Source of the DNA: Sphingomonas lutea
GTDB taxonomy: Bacteria; Pseudomonadota; Alphaproteobacteria; Sphingomonadales; Sphingomonadaceae
Direction of reading: 5' to 3'
Assembly: GCF_014396785.1 (NCBI RefSeq)
Contig: NZ_CP060718.1
Span: forward strand, 1,756,501-1,820,500
DNA: 64,000 nucleotides
Below the pieces are notes generated by a model. The model was not told the DNA's origin, searched no databases, and was given only the letters and a program-made list of their open reading frames with translations. A program made the position numbers and the translations under genes. Below, one piece after another: positions 8,143 through 17,465 of this stretch. Positions within the stretch are counted from its first letter, which is position 1. Every line of letters starts with the position of its first letter.

Positions 8143-8936
8143 TAATCTCTTCCACCGCCCCCCTCCTCTTCTTCGACTCCGGCGTCGGCGGCTTGTCGGT
8201 GCTCGGGCCGACGCGGGCTCTGCTGCCCTCGGCCCCGACCGTCTACGTCGCCGACAGCGCCGGCTTCCCCTACGGCAAGCGCAGCGAGGCGGAGATTGCG
8301 AGCCGCGTGCCGGCGCTTCTCGGTCGGCTGGTCGAGCGCTTCCGCCCACGCCTTGCGGTGATCGCCTGCAACACCGCATCGACCATTGCGCTCGACCACG
8401 TCCGCTCCGCGCTCGACGTGCCGGTCGTCGGCACCGTCCCCGCGATCAAGCCCGCCGCCGAGCAATCGCGCAGCCGCGTGATCGGCGTGCTCGGTACCGA
8501 GGCGACCGTCCGCCAGCCTTATGTCGACGACCTTGCCGCGCGCTTCGCCGCCGACTGCACCCTCATCCGCCAGGGCTCCCCCGCGCTGGTCGAGCTTGCC
8601 GAGGCCAAGCTGTCGGGAGGTGCAGTCTCGGTCGCCGACATCGCCGCCGCGACCAAGCCGATGTTCGCCGCCGACCGCGGCGCACAGATCGACACCATCG
8701 TCCTCGCCTGCACCCACTTCCCCCTGCTCGCCGACGAGCTGCGCGCGGCGCATCCCGGCGTCGCCCTGGTCGACGGCGGGCCCGGCATTGCCCGCCGCAT
8801 CGCCTTCCTCACCCGCGGCCAGCCCTGGCCCGAGGCGCCGCCGCCCGGCATCGCGGTCTTCACCGGCGAGCCGCCGTCGCCGGCGCTGGCGGCCGCACTT
8901 GCGCGCTACGGCCTTCATGAGGTGCAGACCCTATAG
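8139..8936 (+). CDS. murI: Glutamate racemase
   Basis: It makes D-glutamate for peptidoglycan by a two-cysteine mechanism. The protein has 265 residues. FFDSGVGGLSVL near the N-terminus, the first catalytic cysteine in VIACNTASTIAL and the second in IVLACTHFPLL are all present, as is ADSAGFPYGKR. The ATG at 8139 directly follows the GAGGGGAGG end of a family A repeat, so the repeat seems to supply the ribosome-binding region. The start overlaps the DUF559 stop by four bases. Confidence 0.96.
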   Translation: MIISSTAPLLFFDSGVGGLSVLGPTRALLPSAPTVYVADSAGFPYGKRSEAEIASRVPALLGRLVERFRPRLAVIACNTASTIALDHVRSALDVPVVGTVPAIKPAAEQSRSRVIGVLGTEATVRQPYVDDLAARFAADCTLIRQGSPALVELAEAKLSGGAVSVADIAAATKPMFAADRGAQIDTIVLACTHFPLLADELRAAHPGVALVDGGPGIARRIAFLTRGQPWPEAPPPGIAVFTGEPPSPALAAALARYGLHEVQTL

Positions 8937-8939
8937 TCC

Positions 8940-8956
8940 CTCTCTCTCTCTCTCTC
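8940..8956. repeat. CT dinucleotide tract
   Basis: About eight CT units follow the murI stop, then CACTCTCTGCCGGGGAGAGG, which can fold back on the CT-rich part. The tract may be a remnant of the CCCTCTCCCC...GGGGAGAGGG type of intergenic repeat seen also at 25643. It is prone to length change. Confidence 0.7.
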
Positions 8957-9050
8957 ACTCTCTGCCGGGGAGAGGGAGGAAGTTGCGAGTCGTTCGCTAT
9001 GGAAAATCGCGAGCACGGTCGCTAAAGGCCCGGCCAAGCGAGGCCGATCC

Positions 9051-10262
9051 TTGAATTACGACGCCATCTTCCAGTCCGCGATCGACCGCCTTCACGAAGA
9101 AGGCCGGTACCGCGTGTTCATCGATATCCTGCGCACTAAGGGGCAATATCCCAACGCGCGCTGCTTCGGCGGCAATGGCCCCAAGCCGATCACCGTGTGG
9201 TGCTCCAACGACTATCTCGGCATGGGCCAGCACCCGGACGTGATTGCGGCGATGGAGGCCGCGCTGCACGACGTCGGCGCCGGCTCGGGCGGCACGCGCA
9301 ACATCGGCGGCAACACCCACTTCCACATCCAGCTCGAAGCCGAGCTCGCCGACCTTCACCACAAGGAAGCGGCGCTGCTCTTCACCTCGGGCTATGTCTC
9401 GAACGAAGCCGCGCTGTCGACGCTCGGCAAGCTCCTTCCCGGCTGCGTCATCTTCTCTGACGAGCTCAATCACGCCTCGATGATCGCGGGGATCAAGAAT
9501 TCGGGCTGCGAGAAGCGCGTCTTCAAGCACAATGACCTCGACCATCTCGAGCAATTGCTGCGCGAGGAAGATCCCGAAACGCCCAAGCTGATCGCGTTCG
9601 AAAGCGTCTATTCGATGGACGGCGACATCGCGCCGATCGCGGCCATCTGCGACCTCGCCGACAAGTATAACGCCCTCACTTACCTCGACGAAGTCCACGC
9701 CGTCGGCATGTACGGCGCGCGCGGCGGCGGGATTTCCGAGCGCGACGGAGTCGCACAGCGGGTAACCCTGATCGAAGGCACGCTCGGCAAGGCGTTCGGC
9801 GTGATGGGCGGCTACGTCACCGCGTCACGCATGATCATTGACTGCATTCGCAGCTATGCGCCCGGCTTCATCTTCACCACTTCGCTGTCGCCGGTGCTCG
9901 TCGCCGGCGCGCTTGCCAGCGTCCGCCACCTCAAGGTCAGCGCCGCCGAGCGTGAGGCGCAGCAGCAATCGGCGGCGATGCTCAAGGAGAAATTCGGTGA
10001 AGCCGGCCTGCCGCTGATGCCCAGCGTCACGCATATCGTGCCGCTGCTGGTCGGCTGCCCGGTCAAGGCCAAGCGCATCAGCGACATCCTGCTTGCCGAA
10101 TATGGCTTCTACGTTCAGCCGATCAATTTCCCCACCGTCCCGCGCGGGACCGAGCGGCTGCGCTTCACACCCGGTCCCCATCACAGGGCGGACATGATGG
10201 ACTCGCTGACCGCCGCATTGGTGGAAATCTGGAGCCGCCAGGAGATTCGGCTCGCCGCCTGA
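9051..10262 (+). CDS. hemA: 5-aminolevulinate synthase
   Basis: This PLP enzyme condenses glycine and succinyl-CoA to 5-aminolevulinate, the first step of haem synthesis by the C4 (Shemin) route typical of alphaproteobacteria. The 403-residue length is normal. The motifs [23 protein letters not shown] and the PLP lysine in [14 protein letters not shown] are visible. The start is a TTG giving [12 protein letters not shown]; no ATG or GTG lies at a better place. It stands alone between murI and rpiB. Confidence 0.97.
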   Translation: MNYDAIFQSAIDRLHEEGRYRVFIDILRTKGQYPNARCFGGNGPKPITVWCSNDYLGMGQHPDVIAAMEAALHDVGAGSGGTRNIGGNTHFHIQLEAELADLHHKEAALLFTSGYVSNEAALSTLGKLLPGCVIFSDELNHASMIAGIKNSGCEKRVFKHNDLDHLEQLLREEDPETPKLIAFESVYSMDGDIAPIAAICDLADKYNALTYLDEVHAVGMYGARGGGISERDGVAQRVTLIEGTLGKAFGVMGGYVTASRMIIDCIRSYAPGFIFTTSLSPVLVAGALASVRHLKVSAAEREAQQQSAAMLKEKFGEAGLPLMPSVTHIVPLLVGCPVKAKRISDILLAEYGFYVQPINFPTVPRGTERLRFTPGPHHRADMMDSLTAALVEIWSRQEIRLAA

Positions 10263-10365
10263 ACTTCGCACTGTCCTACAGCCGCCACTTTCGGTTAAGC
10301 GCGGGCCGTGGCCGCACTTCCTCCAACATTCGTCATTCCGCATGCGCAACGGCTCGCCCCGTTGT

Positions 10366-10543
10366 CGCGCCTGAGCACGGCGGCGAGCTTTGGCGGCTTT
10401 CGCCAAGCGCGGCAGCTTGCCGCAGTTGCGCGCGTGAGCAGTGCGACCTTTAGTGACTTTTCGCCTCTGCGACGGCCTGCCCCGGCCTCGCGCGTGAACA
10501 CCGCGACCTTTTGTGACTTTCCGCTGCCCGGCTGGCCCGTCTA
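10366..10543. repeat. Three imperfect tandem units of about 60-63 bases
   Basis: The units start with CGCGCCTGAGCA (10366), CGCGCGTGAGCA (10429) and CGCGCGTGAACA (10489). Each continues with a GCGAC/GCGAG-CTTT-GTGACTTT/GGCGGCTTT-like segment and a GC-rich end; the second and third are closer to each other than to the first. The spacing is a multiple of three, so both strands stay open, but no known protein is encoded. The block fills most of the 291-base gap between hemA and rpiB. Confidence 0.7.
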
Positions 10544-10553
10544 GGAACGCCGG

Positions 10554-11000
10554 ATGCGCATCGCCCTCGCCGCCGACCATGCCGGATTTCAACTGAAGGA
10601 CGAACTCGCCGCCTGGCTGCGCGAGCAGGGGCATGAGGTCGTCGACCTTGGCACCAATGCGCCCGACAGCGTCGACTATCCCGAATATGGCTCGAAGCTC
10701 GCGCGCGCCGTGGCGTCGGGGGAGGCCGAGCGCGGTGTTGCCGTCTGCGGCTCGGGGATCGGCATCTCGATCGCCGTCAATCGCGAGCCCAAATGCCGCT
10801 GCGCCCGCGTCGACGACCCGCTGTCGGCCGCGCTCGCCCGTGAGCATAATGACGCCAACGTCCTCGCCCTGGGCGCTCGGCTGGTCGGGCCGGACATGGC
10901 CAAGGCCTGCGTCAGCGCGTTCCTCGGCACCGATTTCGCCGGCGGCCGCCATCAGCGGCGCGTCGATCAACTGTCTCACCTTCTGCAGGATTCCGACTGA
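10554..11000 (+). CDS. rpiB: Ribose-5-phosphate isomerase B
   Basis: It interconverts ribulose-5-phosphate and ribose-5-phosphate in the pentose phosphate pathway. The 148-residue protein shows [13 protein letters not shown] at the N-terminus, the catalytic cysteine in [17 protein letters not shown], and [14 protein letters not shown]. The final TGA shares its A with the glyA ATG (TGATG). Pairing of rpiB and glyA is common in this class. Confidence 0.95.
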   Translation: MRIALAADHAGFQLKDELAAWLREQGHEVVDLGTNAPDSVDYPEYGSKLARAVASGEAERGVAVCGSGIGISIAVNREPKCRCARVDDPLSAALAREHNDANVLALGARLVGPDMAKACVSAFLGTDFAGGRHQRRVDQLSHLLQDSD

Positions 11001-12316
11001 TGGCCACCGCCGCCGAACTTGTGTCCGACCTTAACTATCGCGTGCCCGCGGGGTTCTTCAGCAACGGCGTCGCCGCCTCCGATCCAGCGGTTGACGCGGG
11101 GATCAAGGCGGAGCTCGAACGCGAGCAGACCCAAATCGAGCTGATCGCGTCGGAAAATATCGTCAGCCGCGCGGTGCTCGAAGCGCAGGGCTCGGTGCTC
11201 ACCAACAAATATGCGGAAGGCTATCCCGGCCGCCGCTATTATCAGGGCTGCGGGCCGTCGGATACGGTCGAGACGCTGGCGATCGAGCGCGCCAAGCAAT
11301 TGTTCGGCTGCGGCTTCGCCAACGTCCAGCCGCATTCGGGCGCGCAGGCCAATGGCGCGGTGATGCTGGCGCTGACCAAGCCCGGCGACACGATCCTGGG
11401 CATGAGCCTCGACGCCGGTGGCCACCTCACGCACGGCGCCAAGCCCGCTTTGTCGGGCAAATGGTTCAACGCCGTTCAATATGGCGTCCGGCGCGACGAC
11501 GATCTGATCGATTTCGATGAGGTCGAGGCTCTTGCCAAGGCGCATCGCCCGACCCTCATCATCGCCGGTGGTTCGGCCTATCCGCGCCACATCGACTTCG
11601 CCCGCTTCCGCGCCATTGCCGATGAAGTCGGGGCGACCTTCATGGTCGACATGGCGCACTTCGCCGGCCTCGTCGCCGCGGGCGAGCATCCCTCGCCGTT
11701 TGGCCATGCGCATGTCGTCACCACGACCACGCACAAGACGCTGCGCGGCCCGCGCGGCGGCATGGTGCTGACCGATGACGAAGCCATTGCCAAGAAGATC
11801 AATTCGGCCGTCTTCCCCGGCCTTCAGGGCGGCCCGCTGATGCACGTCATCGCCGCCAAGGCGGTTGCGTTCGGCGAGGCGCTCCAGCCCGAATTCAAGA
11901 CCTACGCCAAGGCGGTGATCGCCAACGCCCGCACGCTTGCTGGCCGCCTCAAGGAACGCGGCGCGGATCTCGTTGCGGGCGGCACCGACACGCACCTGGC
12001 ACTGGTCGACCTGCGCCCGCTTGGCCTGACCGGCAAGGACGCCGACGAAAGCCTCGAGCATTCCGGCATCACCTGCAACAAGAACGGCGTCCCGTTCGAT
12101 CCGCTGCCGCCGATGAAGACCAGCGGCATTCGCGTCGGATCTCCCGCGGGCACCACGCGCGGCTTCGGCGAGGCGGAATTCCGGGAGATCGGCGACATGG
12201 TTGCCGACGTCCTCGACGGCCTCGTCAAGAATGGCCCCGAGAATAACGGCGAAGTCGAGCGCGCGGTCAACGCCCGGGTGCGTGATCTTTGCGCGCGCTT
12301 TCCTATTTATAGCTGA
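11000..12316 (+). CDS. glyA: Serine hydroxymethyltransferase
   Basis: It converts serine and tetrahydrofolate to glycine and methylene-THF. The 438 residues include [28 protein letters not shown] and the PLP lysine in [14 protein letters not shown]. The C-terminal [20 protein letters not shown] region is complete. Start and stop each overlap the neighbours (rpiB, nrdR) by one base, which suggests a coupled operon. Glycine made here also feeds the hemA product upstream. Confidence 0.98.
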   Translation: MATAAELVSDLNYRVPAGFFSNGVAASDPAVDAGIKAELEREQTQIELIASENIVSRAVLEAQGSVLTNKYAEGYPGRRYYQGCGPSDTVETLAIERAKQLFGCGFANVQPHSGAQANGAVMLALTKPGDTILGMSLDAGGHLTHGAKPALSGKWFNAVQYGVRRDDDLIDFDEVEALAKAHRPTLIIAGGSAYPRHIDFARFRAIADEVGATFMVDMAHFAGLVAAGEHPSPFGHAHVVTTTTHKTLRGPRGGMVLTDDEAIAKKINSAVFPGLQGGPLMHVIAAKAVAFGEALQPEFKTYAKAVIANARTLAGRLKERGADLVAGGTDTHLALVDLRPLGLTGKDADESLEHSGITCNKNGVPFDPLPPMKTSGIRVGSPAGTTRGFGEAEFREIGDMVADVLDGLVKNGPENNGEVERAVNARVRDLCARFPIYS

Positions 12317-12795
12317 TGCGCTGCCCCTTCTGCGCCCACGAAGACAGCCAGGTTAAGGACAGCCGCCCGAGCGAGGACGCATCCGCGATCCGCCGCCGCC
12401 GCCAGTGCGAGGCTTGCGGGGCGCGCTTCACCACCTTTGAGCGGGTGCAATTGCGCGAACTGACGGTGCTCAAGAAGGACGGCAAGCGTCAGCCGTTCGA
12501 CCGCGACAAGCTCGCGCGCGCCATCGGCCACGCCACCCGCAAGCGCGAGATCTCGCCCGAGAAGATCGACCGCCTGATCAGCGGCGTCCAGCGTCAGCTC
12601 GAGACCCGCGGCGACGAAGTAAAAACCGCGCAGATCGGAGAGGCGGTGATGACCGGTCTCAAGGCGCTCGACCACGTCGCCTACATCCGTTTTGCGAGCA
12701 TCTACAAGGACTTCAGCGACCCCGGCGACTTCGCCGAAATCGCCGAGCGTGTGGAGAAGGAGGCGGTGCCGCCCGGGCAGGACAAGCTGATTTGA
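12316..12795 (+). CDS. nrdR: Transcriptional repressor NrdR
   Basis: NrdR senses ATP/dATP and represses ribonucleotide reductase genes. The 159-residue protein has the N-terminal zinc ribbon (MRCPFC ... CEACGARF) followed by the ATP-cone ([16 protein letters not shown]). The location directly after glyA is common in alphaproteobacteria. The stop overlaps the TTG start of the GIY-YIG ORF by four bases. Confidence 0.97.
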   Translation: MRCPFCAHEDSQVKDSRPSEDASAIRRRRQCEACGARFTTFERVQLRELTVLKKDGKRQPFDRDKLARAIGHATRKREISPEKIDRLISGVQRQLETRGDEVKTAQIGEAVMTGLKALDHVAYIRFASIYKDFSDPGDFAEIAERVEKEAVPPGQDKLI

Positions 12796-13211
12796 GCTTC
12801 TGGGCGTACATTTTGCGCTGTGCGGACGGTAGCTATTACGTGGGACACACCGAAGAGTTGGACGTCCGGATCGGTGCCCACCAATCGGGGCTGATCGAAG
12901 GATACACGAACACGCGCCTGCCGGTGACGCGGGTGTGGAGCCAGGAGTTCACGACCCGCGGGGAAGCGCTCGATGCCGAGCGGCAAATCAAGGGCTGGTC
13001 CCGCGCGAAAAAGGAGGCGCTGATCCGGGGGGATTGGGACGGGGTTCAGGTCCTGTCCCGCAAGCTCTTCGTCCGTGCGTCCTTCGATACGCCGCCGGTG
13101 GCGGCTACTCAGGATGAGCGGGCTGAACACGATGAAAATATCCCGCTCATCCTGAGTAGCGAACGAAGCAATAGCGAAGGGCGCGTATCGAAGGACGCAC
13201 GCCGTCAATGA
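12792..13211 (+). CDS. GIY-YIG domain protein whose C-terminus runs into a palindromic repeat
   Basis: Residues 1-85 form a stand-alone GIY-YIG nuclease fold: [17 protein letters not shown] gives the two tyrosine motifs, an arginine follows in LDVRIGAHQ, and the catalytic glutamate is in [14 protein letters not shown]. From about residue 95 the frame is translated from a 127-base palindromic repeat (VRASFDTPP to the end), so the native domain is probably shorter. The TTG start overlaps the nrdR stop and the TGA overlaps the trmJ ATG (ATGA). Such UvrC-N-like proteins have no agreed function. Confidence 0.86.
   Translation: MSFWAYILRCADGSYYVGHTEELDVRIGAHQSGLIEGYTNTRLPVTRVWSQEFTTRGEALDAERQIKGWSRAKKEALIRGDWDGVQVLSRKLFVRASFDTPPVAATQDERAEHDENIPLILSSERSNSEGRVSKDARRQ
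13075..13201. repeat. Family B long palindrome at the 3' end of the GIY-YIG gene
   Basis: Outer arms GTGCGTCCTTCGATACGC (13075) and GCGTATCGAAGGACGCAC (ending 13200) are complementary over 18 bases. Inner arms CTACTCAGGATGAGCGGG and CCCGCTCATCCTGAGTAG are also complementary. A 20-base central spacer (GGCTGAACACGATGAAAATA) lies between them. The same blocks occur at 15738-15826 in the opposite arrangement. Confidence 0.92.
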
Positions 13212-13933
13212 CTCCGCCAATCATCATCCTCGTCCGCCCCCAGCTCGGCCAGAACATCGGTAAGGCCGCCCGCGCCATGCTCAACTTCGGCCTTACCGAA
13301 CTGCGCCTTGTCACCCCGCGCGATGGCTGGCCCAACCCCGACGCGGGCCCCTCGGCCAGCGGCGCCGACATCGTGCTCGAACGCGCCCAACTGTTCGACA
13401 CAGTCGAAGCCGCCATCGCTGATTGCGCGTTGGTTTTCGCCTCCACCGTCCGCCGCCGCGACCTCGTCATGCCCGTCATCGGGCCGGAGGAGATGGCGAC
13501 GCAAATCCATGCATCGCCCCAGCGCTCCGCGATCCTGTTCGGGCCCGAACGTTCGGGGCTGGAGACCGAGGACGTGGCGCTCGCCAACGCCATCGTCACG
13601 GTGCCGATCAATCCCGATTTCGGCTCGCTCAACCTCGCCCAGGCGGTGATCCTGCTGGCCTATGAATGGTCGCGGCGATCTGCCTTGTCGCAACCCCCAG
13701 CGAAGGAGCTCGAAACCCCAGCACCGCACGGCGAGATCGACGGGCTGATCAACCAGCTCGACGCCGAACTCGTTGCGAAAGGCTATTTCCATCCGCCGTC
13801 GCGGACCCAGGCGACACGCAACACCATCCGCACCATCTTCACCAAGACCGGCTGGTCGTCGCGCGAGGTCAAGGCGGTGCGCGGCATCATCCGTGCCCTC
13901 GTCGGGCCAAGCCGGAACCGCTCCGAAACTTGA
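13208..13933 (+). CDS. trmJ: TrmJ-like tRNA/rRNA 2'-O-methyltransferase (SPOUT)
   Basis: The family methylates the 2'-OH of tRNA residue 32 using SAM. The 241-residue protein begins IIILVRPQLGQNIGKAARAM and has the knotted SPOUT motifs ILFGPERSGLE and VPINPDFGSLNLAQAV. The C-terminal helical extension (TRNTIRTIFTKTGWSSREV) is typical of TrmJ. The ATG overlaps the GIY-YIG stop and lies 7 bases after the palindrome. Exact tRNA target is inferred from the family. Confidence 0.9.
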   Translation: MTPPIIILVRPQLGQNIGKAARAMLNFGLTELRLVTPRDGWPNPDAGPSASGADIVLERAQLFDTVEAAIADCALVFASTVRRRDLVMPVIGPEEMATQIHASPQRSAILFGPERSGLETEDVALANAIVTVPINPDFGSLNLAQAVILLAYEWSRRSALSQPPAKELETPAPHGEIDGLINQLDAELVAKGYFHPPSRTQATRNTIRTIFTKTGWSSREVKAVRGIIRALVGPSRNRSET

Positions 13934-14068
13934 CCTCTTGGCACCTCTCGCCTAGGTGCGCCGCTCGCAATTGACCCTGCACGTCCGGTGAAGCGGTGGT
14001 CGCGTCAGGCATCTTGGCCTGGCGGTGCGGTTCCGGACATACTCGAAACGCGAATTGGAGAATGAACT

Positions 14069-14683
14069 GTGACGAAGCGCACCAGCGCCAAATATAAGCT
14101 CGACCGCCGCATGGGCGAAAATGTCTTCGGACGCCCCAAGAGCCCGGTCAACCGCCGCGAATATGGTCCCGGTCAGCACGGCCAGCGCCGCAAGAGCAAG
14201 ATTAGTGACTTCGGCATCCAGCTGCGCGCCAAGCAGAAGCTCAAGGGCTATTACGGCGACATCACCGAAAAGCAGTTCAAGAAGAATTATTTCGACGCCA
14301 GCCGCATGAAGGGCGACGCCAGCCAGAATCTCATCGGTCTGCTTGAGCAGCGCCTCGACATGGTCGTTTACCGCGCCAAGTTCGCGCCGACGATCTGGGC
14401 CGCGCGCCAGCTGGTCAGCCACGGCCACATCCGCGTCAACGGCGTGAAGTGCAACATCGCCAGCCGCCGCGTGAACGTGAATGACGTGGTCGAGCTGGGT
14501 TCGAAGGCGCAGGAAATGGCGCTGGTCATCGAAGCGCAAAGCCTCGCCGAGCGCGACATTCCTGATTACGTCGTTCCCGACGGCACCTCGAAGGTCACCT
14601 TCACCCGCGTGCCCAAGCTCGACGAAGTGCCCTATCCGGTGCGGATGGAGCCCAATCTCGTGATCGAATTCTACTCGCGCTGA
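14069..14683 (+). CDS. rpsD: 30S ribosomal protein S4
   Basis: S4 nucleates assembly of the 30S 5' domain. The 204-residue protein matches the family across its length ([16 protein letters not shown], the S4 RNA-binding domain [15 protein letters not shown]). The GTG start is preceded by TTGGAGAATGA. It stands alone with a 135-base leader, as in other sphingomonads, and is followed by a clear terminator. Confidence 0.98.
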   Translation: MTKRTSAKYKLDRRMGENVFGRPKSPVNRREYGPGQHGQRRKSKISDFGIQLRAKQKLKGYYGDITEKQFKKNYFDASRMKGDASQNLIGLLEQRLDMVVYRAKFAPTIWAARQLVSHGHIRVNGVKCNIASRRVNVNDVVELGSKAQEMALVIEAQSLAERDIPDYVVPDGTSKVTFTRVPKLDEVPYPVRMEPNLVIEFYSR

Positions 14684-14707
14684 CCTTGGGTTCGGCACGG
14701 ACAATCA

Positions 14708-14734
14708 GGGCGGCCCTCGCGGGTCGCCTTTTTT
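14708..14734 (+). terminator. Rho-independent terminator of rpsD
   Basis: A GC stem (GGCGGCCC/GGGTCGCC with a TCGC loop) is followed by six T residues at 14729-14734, 25 bases after the rpsD stop. Confidence 0.85.
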
Positions 14735-14753
14735 GTTGCTAGCGCGCGGCACC

Positions 14754-15728
14754 ATGGTGCAACCGCCACTTCCCGAATGGGCGCCGCATGAGACGGTGTG
14801 GATCGGATTTCCGAGCGATCCCGAGCTGTGGCTTGCGGATTTGAAAGAGGCGGAGTGCGAAGTCGCGGCGTTTGCCGAGGCGGTCCATGCCGGCGGTGCG
14901 GGCGAGCGGGTGATCCTCGTCGTGGCGCATGAGGACGCCGCCGCCGCGGCGCGCCGGCTCGCGCCTTTCGCCGACATTCTGGTCGAGCCGTTCGGCGACA
15001 TCTGGCTGCGCGATACGGGCGCGATCGTCACGGGAACGGGCAAGGCGCGGCGCGCGCAGGGCTTTTGCTTCAACGGCTGGGGCGGAAAGTACGATCTGCC
15101 CGGCGACGACAGCATCGGGGAGCGCCTCGCTACGCATGCCGGGCTGCCATATGCGAAGGCCGACTGGATTCTCGAGGGCGGTGCGATCGACCATGACGGA
15201 TCGGGAACGGCCATCACCACCGAGCAATGCCTGCTCAACCCCAATCGCAACGCGCTCGGCCGCGACGAGGTCGAGGCGCGGTTGCTGCGCGACCTCGGCT
15301 TCGATCAGGTGATCTGGCTCGGCGAGGGCCTGGTCAACGACCATACCGACGGCCATGTCGACAATCTCGCGCGGTTCGTCGCGCCCGGCCGCGTGGCGAT
15401 TCCGACGCCCGCGAGGGATGATCCCAACGAGGCCGTCTATCGCGACGCGGCGAAGCGGCTGCGCGGCACCCGGCTCGATATCGTCAACCTCCCCTCGCCG
15501 GGGCGCATCCAGAGCGAAGACGGCGACATCATCCCGGCGAGCTATATGAATTTCTACATCGGCAATGCCGCGGTGGTGGTCCCGCAATATGGTGCGCCCA
15601 ACGACCGCGCGGCGGTGGATGTGGTGCAGGCCCTCTTCCCCGATCGCCGCGCGGTGGGCCTGCGCGCGGATCACATCCTGACCGGCGGGGGCAGCTTTCA
15701 CTGCATCAGCCAGCAGGTGCCAGTCTGA
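14754..15728 (+). CDS. aguA: Agmatine deiminase
   Basis: It converts agmatine to N-carbamoylputrescine and ammonia. The 324-residue protein has the guanidine-deiminase fold markers FGDIWLRDTG, EGGAIDHDGSG, NDHTDGHVDN and the catalytic cysteine in GGGSFHCISQQ near the C-terminus. ATG 14754 (MVQPPLPEW) matches family starts; the in-frame TTG at 14733 lies in the rpsD terminator. aguB follows after a repeat, so the two form a putrescine route. Confidence 0.95.
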   Translation: MVQPPLPEWAPHETVWIGFPSDPELWLADLKEAECEVAAFAEAVHAGGAGERVILVVAHEDAAAAARRLAPFADILVEPFGDIWLRDTGAIVTGTGKARRAQGFCFNGWGGKYDLPGDDSIGERLATHAGLPYAKADWILEGGAIDHDGSGTAITTEQCLLNPNRNALGRDEVEARLLRDLGFDQVIWLGEGLVNDHTDGHVDNLARFVAPGRVAIPTPARDDPNEAVYRDAAKRLRGTRLDIVNLPSPGRIQSEDGDIIPASYMNFYIGNAAVVVPQYGAPNDRAAVDVVQALFPDRRAVGLRADHILTGGGSFHCISQQVPV

Positions 15729-15737
15729 CGCCCCTCA

Positions 15738-15826
15738 CCCGCTCATCCTGAGTAGTATCAAAGACGCGTATCGAAGGACCGCGGGTGGTTCGATACGCCG
15801 CTGTTGCGGCTACTAGCATGAGCGGG
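15738..15826. repeat. Family B palindrome without an associated gene
   Basis: CCCGCTCATCCTGAGTAG at the left pairs with CTACTAGCATGAGCGGG at the right; inside, GCGTATCGAAGG pairs with TTCGATACGCC. The arms are the same blocks as at 13075-13201 but joined the other way round (head to head). It fills the aguA-aguB gap. Confidence 0.9.
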
Positions 15827-15861
15827 TTGGGCGAAGTGCGAATACTCCCTATGTGCGCGCC

Positions 15862-16713
15862 ATGACCAAGCTCACAGTCGCCGCGCTCCAGCTCGCGTTC
15901 ACCGAGGACACCGCCGCCAACATCCGCGCGGTGAGCGATCTCGTGCGCGAGGCTGCGGCGAAAGGCGCCGAGGTCGTGTTGCCACCTGAACTATTCGAAG
16001 GCCCCTATTTCTGCCGCGTCGAGGACGAGAGCCTGTTCGCCACCGCGCGCCCGACGGCGGAGCACCCGTCGGTGCTGGCGATGCAGGAGCTCGCCGCGGA
16101 GCTGAAAATCTGGATCCCGACCAGCTTTTTCGAGCTCGACGGCCCGCACCATTACAACAGCCTCGCGATGGTCGGTCCCGACGGCAGCGTCGCAGGCGTC
16201 TATCGCAAGAGCCACATCCCCGACGGCCCAGGCTATGAGGAGAAATTCTACTTCCGCCCCGGGAATACGGGCTTCAAAGTGTGGGACGGGCCGCACAAGG
16301 CGACACTCGGCGTCGGCGTGTGCTGGGACCAATGGTATCCCGAAACCGCGCGCGCGATGGTGCTGATGGGCGCGGACATATTGTTTTACCCGACCGCGAT
16401 CGGCACCGAGCCGCACGATCCCGACCTCGACACCAGCCGGCTATGGCGCCGGGCGATGATCGGCCATGCGGTGTCGAACGTGGTCCCCGTCGTCGCCGCC
16501 AACCGCATCGGCACCGAACACGGCCAGCGCTTCTACGGCCACAGCTTCATCTGCGACGAACGCGGCGACATGCTGGCGGAATTTGGCGCGGAGGAGACCG
16601 GCGTGCTGGTCGCGGAGCTCGACCTCGCCGCCGCCAAGAAACACCGTGCGGCATTTGGGTTTTTCAGAGACCGGCGGCCCGAGCTTTACGGGCGGCTTAC
16701 GCAGGACGTTTGA
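15862..16713 (+). CDS. aguB: N-carbamoylputrescine amidase
   Basis: This nitrilase-family enzyme hydrolyses N-carbamoylputrescine to putrescine, CO2 and ammonia. The catalytic triad is visible: Glu in LPPELFEG, Lys in YRKSHIPDGPGYEEK and Cys in GVGVCWDQWYPE. At 283 residues it has family length. ATG 15862 is preferred over GTG 15853. Its 3' end overlaps the convergent glycosylase gene by 17 bases. Confidence 0.95.
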   Translation: MTKLTVAALQLAFTEDTAANIRAVSDLVREAAAKGAEVVLPPELFEGPYFCRVEDESLFATARPTAEHPSVLAMQELAAELKIWIPTSFFELDGPHHYNSLAMVGPDGSVAGVYRKSHIPDGPGYEEKFYFRPGNTGFKVWDGPHKATLGVGVCWDQWYPETARAMVLMGADILFYPTAIGTEPHDPDLDTSRLWRRAMIGHAVSNVVPVVAANRIGTEHGQRFYGHSFICDERGDMLAEFGAEETGVLVAELDLAAAKKHRAAFGFFRDRRPELYGRLTQDV

Positions 16714-17374
16714 GGGCCGTCGTAAATACCGCCTCAAACATGGCCGCGTCGAGCCGCCGCGTATTCTGGTTGTAGCGGCTGCAGTGGTAGCTATCGATCA
16801 ACCGCCTGCTGCCGGGAAGCGCGTGCGTTGCACCATGCGCGAATTTGGTTCGTGCAACCGGCACTTCGAACGACCGGCACAAGCTGTCGTGCGCGACCTT
16901 TCCAAGGGCGATGAAGGTGGTCAGCCGCGGCAGCGACGCAATCCCCTCCATCAGGAATGGCCGACAATTGGCTTCTTCCTGCGGCAGCGTCTTGTTCTGC
17001 GGCGGCAGGCATTTGACGGCGTTGAGGATGATCGCGCCCTTCAAGCGCAGCCCGTCGCCGGGGTCGGCGCGATACTCGCCTTCGGCCAGCCCGAACTTGA
17101 GCAGGGTCGCGTAAAGCAGGTCCCCGGCGTAATCCCCGGTGAACGGCCGCCCGGTACGGTTGGCACCGTGCTTGCCGGGCGCAAGGCCGATGATCGCCAG
17201 CCAGGCCTGGGGATCGCCGAACGCCGGTACGGGCGCGTTCCACCAGTCGAGATGCTCGGCGCGGCATTCGTGCCGCAGCGCCACCAGCCGCGGGCATAAA
17301 GGGCAGTCGCGCGGCGCTTCGGCTTGCGGCAGCGGCGATCGGTCGGCGGGTTGTATTGCGGTCACCCCTCCCAC
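16697..17374 (-). CDS. Family 5 (UDGb-type) uracil-DNA glycosylase with an Fe-S cluster
   Basis: The protein of 225 residues removes uracil and related deaminated bases from DNA. The four expected Fe-S cysteines are in CPLCPRL, NAVKC and EANCRPFL. Motif A, GLAPGKHGANRTGRPFTGDYAG, is present, and the C-terminal motif reads SYHCSRYNQNTRRL. The alanine in the motif (GLAPG) rather than a polar residue is typical of UDGb enzymes, which have no Asp at this place. The start is GTG 17374; GTG 17365 is an alternative. The promoter region is entirely a palindromic repeat. Confidence 0.88.
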   Translation of the reverse strand: MGGVTAIQPADRSPLPQAEAPRDCPLCPRLVALRHECRAEHLDWWNAPVPAFGDPQAWLAIIGLAPGKHGANRTGRPFTGDYAGDLLYATLLKFGLAEGEYRADPGDGLRLKGAIILNAVKCLPPQNKTLPQEEANCRPFLMEGIASLPRLTTFIALGKVAHDSLCRSFEVPVARTKFAHGATHALPGSRRLIDSYHCSRYNQNTRRLDAAMFEAVFTTALKRPA

Positions 17375-17379
17375 TTACC

Positions 17380-17458
17380 GTTCGTCCTGAGCTTGTCGAA
17401 GGGCGTTCTTTTCTGCGTCCGTCACGGCTAACGCCCTTCGACTTCGCTCAGGACGAAC
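17380..17458. repeat. Family C palindrome between divergent UDG and folK
   Basis: GTTCGTCCTGAGCTTGTCGAAGGGCGT at the left is the near-complement of the right arm AACGCCCTTCGACTTCGCTCAGGACGAAC. The spacer is 23 bases. The unit takes up 79 of the 91 bases between the two divergent starts. Confidence 0.92.
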
Positions 17459-17465
17459 ATACGCC

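Noticed and set aside
10976..12061. 361-codon minus-strand frame opposite glyA
   Set aside because: glyA is certain and the antisense product has no recognisable domain; it is a GC shadow.
13075..13201. CRISPR-like array
   Set aside because: The arms are one palindrome with inverted, not direct, repeats and no regular spacers; no cas genes are present.
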